A stretch of DNA of 64,000 nucleotides. Origin: Flavobacterium coralii (GTDB taxonomy: Bacteria > Bacteroidota > Bacteroidia > Flavobacteriales > Flavobacteriaceae). Below are positions 59,512 to 64,000 of the stretch, in pieces. Position 1 is the first letter of the stretch; the number at the start of each line of letters is the position of its first letter. A program made the position numbers and the translations under genes. Below the pieces are notes generated by a model. It saw only the letters and a program-made list of their open reading frames with translations. It did no database searches and had not been told where the DNA came from. The stretch spans positions 103,066-167,065 of the forward strand of contig NZ_JAHDIU010000007.1 of assembly GCF_019891545.1 (NCBI RefSeq), in the 5' to 3' direction.

Positions 59512-60726
59512 ATGTTCGATATAAATAAAGTCAGGGAAGACTTCCCCATACTTAACCAAAAAGTAAACGGCAAGCCGCTTGTTTATTTTGATAATGCCGC
59601 TACTTCGCAAAAGCCGCAGGTGGTTATAGATGCTATTTCCGATTATTACAGCAGTATAAATGCCAATATCCATCGTGGAGTACACGCGCTGAGCCAGCTT
59701 GCCACAGATGCTTATGAAGTTTCAAGGCTGAAAATACAAAAGCACATCAACGCAAAGCACAGCCACGAAGTGCTGTTCACCACAGGTACAACATCGGGTA
59801 TAAACCTTGTAGCCTCGGGGTTTTCTAAATTCGTGAAAGAAGGCGATAAGGTAATGGTAAGCGCTATGGAGCACCACAGCAACATTGTGCCGTGGCAAAT
59901 GCTGTGTGAAAGGGCAGGGGCTACACTTTTGGTTATACCCATGAATGACAAAGGTGAACTAATACTGGAAGAATATGAGAGGCTGCTGGACGAACAGGTT
60001 AAAATTGTAGCGGTAAACCATATATCCAATTCACTGGGCACTATTAACCCGATTAAGTTTATTATAGATAAGGCTCATGCTGTTGGTGCTGCTGTTTTGA
60101 TTGACGGCGCTCAGGCTGCCCCGCACCTGCAGCCGGATATGCAGGCACTTGACTGTGATTTTTATACCTTCTCGGGACATAAGGCTTGTGGGCCAACCGG
60201 CAGCGGTGTGCTGTACGGAAAGGAGAAATGGCTCAACAAACTGCCCCCTTACCAGGGTGGTGGCGAAATGATTAAGGAAGTACGCTTTGAAAAAAGCACC
60301 TATGCCGAACTGCCCCATAAGTTTGAAGCAGGAACCCCAAATATAGAGGGCGGTATAGTACTGGGTACCGCAATAGATTACCTGAACCAGGTGGGGCTGC
60401 ATAATATAATGGCGTATGAGCAGGAACTGCTTAGCTATGGCACACAAAAGCTACAGGAAATAGAAGGGCTGAAAATTATAGGTACAGCCGAAAATAAAAC
60501 GTCTGTAATTTCTTTTAATATTGATGGCATACACCCGTATGATATCGGCGCTATTGTAGATAAAATGGGTATAGCCGTGCGCACCGGGCATCATTGCACA
60601 CAGCCCGTTATGGAGTTTTTCAACGTGCCGGGCACGGTAAGGGCTTCCTTCTCGTTTTACAATACCAAAGAAGAAATAGATGCTTTGGCTGCTGCGGTAG
60701 TTAAGGCTAAAAATATGCTTGGCTAA
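59512..60726 (+). CDS. sufS: Cysteine desulfurase SufS
   Basis: SufS takes sulfur from cysteine for Fe-S assembly, with PLP. The 404-aa protein has the group II features: PLP Lys in FSGHKACGP (about 224), and the active-site Cys in RTGHHCTQP (about 363). It heads the second suf block (sufS, lipoprotein, sufE, sufT, DUF2480), divergent from the haem ABC operon. Confidence 0.96.
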   Translation: MFDINKVREDFPILNQKVNGKPLVYFDNAATSQKPQVVIDAISDYYSSINANIHRGVHALSQLATDAYEVSRLKIQKHINAKHSHEVLFTTGTTSGINLVASGFSKFVKEGDKVMVSAMEHHSNIVPWQMLCERAGATLLVIPMNDKGELILEEYERLLDEQVKIVAVNHISNSLGTINPIKFIIDKAHAVGAAVLIDGAQAAPHLQPDMQALDCDFYTFSGHKACGPTGSGVLYGKEKWLNKLPPYQGGGEMIKEVRFEKSTYAELPHKFEAGTPNIEGGIVLGTAIDYLNQVGLHNIMAYEQELLSYGTQKLQEIEGLKIIGTAENKTSVISFNIDGIHPYDIGAIVDKMGIAVRTGHHCTQPVMEFFNVPGTVRASFSFYNTKEEIDALAAAVVKAKNMLG

Positions 60727-60746
60727 ATTTTTGCTACTTTAGTACT

Positions 60747-61196
60747 ATGAAAAAGATATTCCCATTAGTTACTGTTTTAGTGTTAGTATTGGTGTCGTGT
60801 GCAGCTAAGCATAAGGCAAATAATAAGGCTGAACTGGTTAGCGTAGCTTATAAAGCAATGACACGCGGTACTCAAAAAGAAATCCTGATTAATGATAAAA
60901 ACTATACAGATATTACTATGAGGAGGGGAGAGCAAGTAGAAGGTAAAGGCTCTGTTAGTGCCGCGCAATGGAAGGCAATCGTAGCAGAAACATCTAAACT
61001 GGATTACAGCAGGCTTAACAGTATGAATGTGCCAAGTGCAAAACATCAGTTTGATGGCGCACTTGCCGCAAACCTTATCATAACAACTGCCGACAGCACG
61101 TACCAGAGTGTTACTTTTGACCACGGTAACCCGCCGGCTGAACTGAAACCGCTTCTTGAATCAATGGCCGCGGTTACGGGAGGTTTAAACAATTAA
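60747..61196 (+). CDS. Hypothetical lipoprotein within the sufS-sufE block
   Basis: A 149-aa lipoprotein (signal VTVLVLVLVSCAAKH, Cys about 18). The mature part (KAMTRGTQKEILINDKNYTDITMRRG and AKHQFDGALAANLIITTADSTY) is conserved-looking but I know no name. It is a regular part of the sufS-sufE spacing in related genomes as far as I recall. It lies 20 bp behind sufS and 7 bp before sufE, so it is probably co-transcribed. Confidence 0.75.
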   Translation: MKKIFPLVTVLVLVLVSCAAKHKANNKAELVSVAYKAMTRGTQKEILINDKNYTDITMRRGEQVEGKGSVSAAQWKAIVAETSKLDYSRLNSMNVPSAKHQFDGALAANLIITTADSTYQSVTFDHGNPPAELKPLLESMAAVTGGLNN

Positions 61197-61203
61197 TTAC
61201 AGC

Positions 61204-61623
61204 ATGACTATTAAAGATATACAGGAAGAGATAATAGATGAATTTTCGATGTTTGACGACTGGGACGAGCGTTACCAGTATGTTATAGACCTCGGGAAGA
61301 CATTGCCACTTGCCGAAGAGCAGTATAAAACCGACGAGAACATCATTAAAGGCTGCCAGAGCCGCGTTTGGCTTCACGCTGAGGAAAAGGGCGGCAAAGT
61401 TTTTTTTACCGCTGACAGCGATGCTATTTTAACGAAGGGCATCATAGCAATATTAATCCGTGTATTCTCCGGGCAGGAGCCTAAAGACATACTGGAGGCC
61501 GATACCGAATTTATAGATGAGATCGGTTTAAAAGAACACCTTTCGCCTACAAGGGCAAACGGGCTTGTTTCGATGGTAAAACAGATAAAAATGTATGCGC
61601 TTGCATTCAGCGCCAAAAATTAA
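61204..61623 (+). CDS. sufE: Sulfur acceptor SufE
   Basis: SufE takes the persulfide from SufS and hands sulfur to SufB. The 139-aa protein has the conserved acceptor Cys in IKGCQSRVW (about residue 51), and the family DDWDERYQYVIDLGKTLP opening. It lies between the lipoprotein and sufT. Confidence 0.96.
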   Translation: MTIKDIQEEIIDEFSMFDDWDERYQYVIDLGKTLPLAEEQYKTDENIIKGCQSRVWLHAEEKGGKVFFTADSDAILTKGIIAILIRVFSGQEPKDILEADTEFIDEIGLKEHLSPTRANGLVSMVKQIKMYALAFSAKN

Positions 61624-61628
61624 TACTT

Positions 61629-61952
61629 ATGGAACCGCAAATAGATACTGCACAGCTTGGGGAAGAAATTGTAAAGGTGCTTAAAACCATCTACGACCCC
61701 GAAATTCCGGTTGATATATATGAGCTTGGGCTTATTTATGATGTTATGGTAAGCACCGATAACGAAGTCAAGATACTCATGACACTTACATCACCTAACT
61801 GCCCGGTTGCCGAGAGCCTGCCGGCTGAGGTGGAGGAGAAGATATCCAAAATAGAACATGTAAAATCTACGGAAGTGGAAATCACTTTCGACCCGCCGTG
61901 GACGCGCGACCTTATGAGTGAAGAGGCCAAGCTGGAGCTTGGTATGTTGTAA
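61629..61952 (+). CDS. SUF-associated DUF59 (SufT/MIP18-like) protein
   Basis: A 107-aa DUF59 protein, of the group linked to Fe-S cluster maturation (SufT). It has VKVLKTIYDPEIPVDIYELGLIY (about 12-34) and the Cys in TSPNCPVAESLP (about 55-66), followed by VEITFDPPWTRDLMSEEAK, all canonical. It follows sufE by 5 bp. Confidence 0.95.
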   Translation: MEPQIDTAQLGEEIVKVLKTIYDPEIPVDIYELGLIYDVMVSTDNEVKILMTLTSPNCPVAESLPAEVEEKISKIEHVKSTEVEITFDPPWTRDLMSEEAKLELGML

Positions 61953-61968
61953 AATGTATTAGCTTGTT

Positions 61969-62478
61969 ATGGAAGAACAGGAAATAATTAACCGTGTTGC
62001 CAATAGTGTATTGCAGGTTTTCGACCTTGAGGATTACTATCCCGAAGTTGAACGTGTATCGCTTGATATTTCACAATGGCTTTTAGAAGGTTTTGTACTC
62101 CGCGAGAAAGATTTTCGGGAATCGCTTAAAAATTACAACTGGCAACAGTATCAGGGCAGCTATGTAGCCCTGCATTGCAGTACCGATGCAATTGTGCCTG
62201 CATGGGCCTATATGCTGGTTACAGTTTACCTGCAGCCCTATGCCAAAGCAATTGTGCAGGGCAATATAAACGATATCAATATACAATTGTACCGCGATAT
62301 CCTCTCAAAGCTTGATTATACAAAATATTCTGGGAAACCTGTAATTGTAAAAGGATGTTCACGCAAACCCGTGCCTCAGGAGGCTTATGTAATGGCAGTA
62401 CAGCACTTAATGCCGGTTGCCAAAAGCCTTATGTTTGGCGAAGCCTGCTCATCGGTACCCTTATACAAGAAGAAGTAA
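61969..62478 (+). CDS. DUF2480 family protein
   Basis: A 169-aa cytoplasmic protein matching DUF2480, commonly the last gene of flavobacterial suf blocks. Its features are IINRVANSVLQVFDLEDYYP (about 5-24), LKNYNWQQYQGSYVALHCSTDAIVPAWAYML (about 50-80) and a Cys in VKGCSRKPVPQEAYV. Its function is unknown; context suggests a link to Fe-S assembly. Confidence 0.88.
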   Translation: MEEQEIINRVANSVLQVFDLEDYYPEVERVSLDISQWLLEGFVLREKDFRESLKNYNWQQYQGSYVALHCSTDAIVPAWAYMLVTVYLQPYAKAIVQGNINDINIQLYRDILSKLDYTKYSGKPVIVKGCSRKPVPQEAYVMAVQHLMPVAKSLMFGEACSSVPLYKKK

Positions 62479-62534
62479 TTTTTTAACTTATTCAAATTTT
62501 CAAATGGCTATATTTGTTTTAAACTCGTATAGCA

Positions 62535-63422
62535 ATGAAAAATAAATTACTTTTTTTATGCTGCGCTTTCAGCGTTCTTACTGCAAGCGCACAGGATAAA
62601 GACAGCCCGCAGGCTGATAATGACACTATTGGCCCCTGGACAAAGAAAGGAAATGCCTCTTTCCTTTTTAACCAAAGTACATTTGATAACTGGCTGCCCG
62701 GCGGCGAAAATAACATTTCAGGAAGCCTGGGTATTAATTACGACATCAATTACAAGAAGGAGGACTGGACATGGGATAATAAACTGATAGCATCTTACGG
62801 TATCGTTAAAACCCGCAACAGCGCTTTCGCCAAGAAAACCGACGACAGGCTCGAAATAAATTCAGTACTGGGTAAGCAGGCTACAGAGCGCTGGTACTAT
62901 TCTGCTTTCCTCAACTTTAAAACACAGTTTACCAAAGGCTATCAATACTCCACTAATGAAGATGGTGCTGAAATAAGGGATGAATATACTAACTTTCTTT
63001 CTCCCGGTTACTTATTGGTAGGCCCGGGTATGCTGTATAAGCGTGACGATAATTTTAAATTTAACCTTTCTCCCGCTACTTCTAAGTTTACTTTCGTAGA
63101 TGCCAAATATACACTTCCTGACGCTGCCTATTTTGGTGTTAATGAAGGTGAGACTTTGCGGTACGAACTCGGTTTTAACGCATCAGCGTACTGGAAGCTG
63201 GATGTAATTGCCAATGTTACTTTCGAGAACATACTTAACCTTTACAGCAATTACCTTGAAGACCCGCAAAATGTGGATATCGATTACCAGTTAAACATTG
63301 TGATGAAGATTAACCGTTACCTTACTACTAACTTATCATTCCAGACGGTTTATGATGATAATGCTTTTAAAGGCTTCCAGATTAGGCAGGTATTTGGCGT
63401 TGCCGCCAATTATGGCTTTTAA
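62535..63422 (+). CDS. DUF3078 outer-membrane protein
   Basis: A 295-aa protein with a signal peptide (LLFLCCAFSVLTASAQ). The body is amphipathic beta-strands typical of DUF3078 barrels: GNASFLFNQSTFDNWLPGGENNISGSLGINYDINYKKEDWTWDNKL (about 38-83). It probably forms an outer-membrane barrel of unknown substrate. It is 56 bp behind DUF2480 and ends in a strong terminator. Confidence 0.88.
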   Translation: MKNKLLFLCCAFSVLTASAQDKDSPQADNDTIGPWTKKGNASFLFNQSTFDNWLPGGENNISGSLGINYDINYKKEDWTWDNKLIASYGIVKTRNSAFAKKTDDRLEINSVLGKQATERWYYSAFLNFKTQFTKGYQYSTNEDGAEIRDEYTNFLSPGYLLVGPGMLYKRDDNFKFNLSPATSKFTFVDAKYTLPDAAYFGVNEGETLRYELGFNASAYWKLDVIANVTFENILNLYSNYLEDPQNVDIDYQLNIVMKINRYLTTNLSFQTVYDDNAFKGFQIRQVFGVAANYGF

Positions 63423-63448
63423 TTTTAATAATAACTGATAAAGCAAAA

Positions 63449-63476
63449 CCCCCACAGCACGCTGTGGGGGTTTTCT
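63449..63476 (+). terminator. Intrinsic terminator between converging genes
   Basis: CCCCCACAGC and GCTGTGGGGG form a perfect stem followed by TTTTCTT; A residues to the left let it work in reverse for the OmpA gene. Confidence 0.88.
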
Positions 63477-63499
63477 TATTTATTGATGGGTGGGTTTGT

Positions 63500-64000
63500 T
63501 TATTGTTTTACGATCATGAACTCACTCCTCCTGTTCTGCGCATGCTGCTCTTCAGTACAGTTCGGGGCACATTCCACCTTCGGCTGGCTCTCTCCGAAAC
63601 CTTCACCCGATATCCTGGCCTTGTCAATACCTTTCGAGATCACATACTGCACCGTAGCCTTAGCCCTCCTGCTGGAAAGCGCCTGGTTGTAACGGTCGCT
63701 GCCGCGGTTATCGGTATGCGCCTTTACCATGATGGTCAGCTCAGGGTTCTTCTTCATCGCCTCCACAAGGTTATCCAGCTCAAAGGCCGCCTCTTTGGTG
63801 ATGTTGCTCTTATCGAACTCAAAGTAGATGTCCTTCGCCTCAAAGACAGGATACTTTATCCTCACCTCCACAGGGTTCAGGTCAGCCGATACATTTACCT
63901 GGCCGCCTTTGGTCTTGGCAATCGGGAAGCTGTTGTTCTCATAGCCGTCAGCCGCTGCCTGTATGGTATAGGCCCTGTCACAGTCAATGTTGTAGGTTAC
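63500..64000 (-). CDS. OmpA-family protein, N-terminus outside the window
   Basis: The frame is open to the window end, so only the last 166 residues are seen. The visible part starts with a carboxypeptidase-regulatory-like stretch (TIQAAADGYENNSFPIAK) and continues into an OmpA-C peptidoglycan-binding domain: IYFEFDKSNITKEAAFELDNLVEAM, MVKAHTDNRGSDRYNQALSSRRA and GEGFGESQPKVECAPNCTEEQHAQNRRSEF. The Cys pair near the end is typical of flavobacterial OmpA proteins that accompany PorP/SprF-type T9SS components; that link is inference because the upstream gene is not visible. An internal Met at 63871 is not the true start. Confidence 0.88.
   Translation of the reverse strand, partial: VTYNIDCDRAYTIQAAADGYENNSFPIAKTKGGQVNVSADLNPVEVRIKYPVFEAKDIYFEFDKSNITKEAAFELDNLVEAMKKNPELTIMVKAHTDNRGSDRYNQALSSRRAKATVQYVISKGIDKARISGEGFGESQPKVECAPNCTEEQHAQNRRSEFMIVKQ

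Noticed and set aside
1-64000. CRISPR arrays, rRNA genes, insertion sequences with transposases and integrases
   Set aside because: I looked for regularly spaced direct repeats, rRNA landmarks and transposase or integrase motifs on both strands and saw none.

Overview
The window is chromosomal DNA of a member of the Bacteroidota, almost certainly a Flavobacteriaceae species close to Flavobacterium. The evidence is the gene content (DUF4175, DUF4837, DUF3078, DUF2480, YbeY next to MnmG, GlnS, RnpA next to an S41 protease), the lack of Shine-Dalgarno leaders, and the many Bacteroidota-type -7 boxes (TAnnTTTG), several with a TTG element 18-22 bp upstream. Most of it is ordinary housekeeping sequence of moderate GC content, with a few AT-rich accessory patches at about 0-2 kb, 29.8-30.5 kb, 47.3-47.8 kb and 50.5-52.1 kb.

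Layout. 0-2 kb: the C-terminal part of a DUF2326/SMC-like ATPase, probably from an ABC-3C-type conflict system cut by the window edge, and an orphan gene between repeat fragments. 2-9.3 kb: a metal exporter, rpiB, an AT-rich 0.6 kb gap that resembles a replication origin, rnr, envelope proteins, a LysE exporter and tRNA-Cys. 9.3-15.8 kb: folB, glnS, a YtxH/holin-like stress operon, an SPFH protein and gltX. 16-23 kb: a DUF4175 coiled-coil membrane protein, ybeY, a cluster of parS sites around mnmG, a lipoprotein and a methyltransferase. 23-36.6 kb: a Skp-like protein, holB, an M1 peptidase, an S24 regulator, an Abi/HEPN gene, a candidate small RNA, rnpA, a C-terminal processing protease, kup and a tandem OmpA protein. 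36.6-45.3 kb: a GNAT enzyme, DUF4837, a LysM transglycosylase, pgk, a thioredoxin-reductase-like enzyme divergent from a Fur-family regulator, a subtilase and an MBL hydrolase.

45.4-63.4 kb is an iron locus. The SUF Fe-S assembly genes come in two blocks (A-type carrier, sufB, sufC, sufD, then sufS, sufE, sufT, DUF2480). Between them lies a complete haem acquisition set: TonB receptor, HmuY-like lipoprotein, HemS-like haem protein, and HmuV, HmuU and HmuT. A shared 23-bp element (core TTATTTAGAAT or close variants) sits at both haem promoters, and a weaker copy sits at the start of the suf block, suggesting one iron-responsive regulator for uptake and use. The first suf block carries two insertions: an orphan gene between sufB and sufC, and a frameshifted four-helix-bundle (23S IVS-type) gene with terminal inverted repeats between sufC and sufD. 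The right edge holds the C-terminus of an OmpA-family protein.

The most rewarding signals are the parS cluster with a possible oriC, the shared iron box, the IVS-like insertion in the suf operon, the candidate small RNA upstream of rnpA, and the truncated ABC-3C-like ATPase whose partners lie off the left edge.
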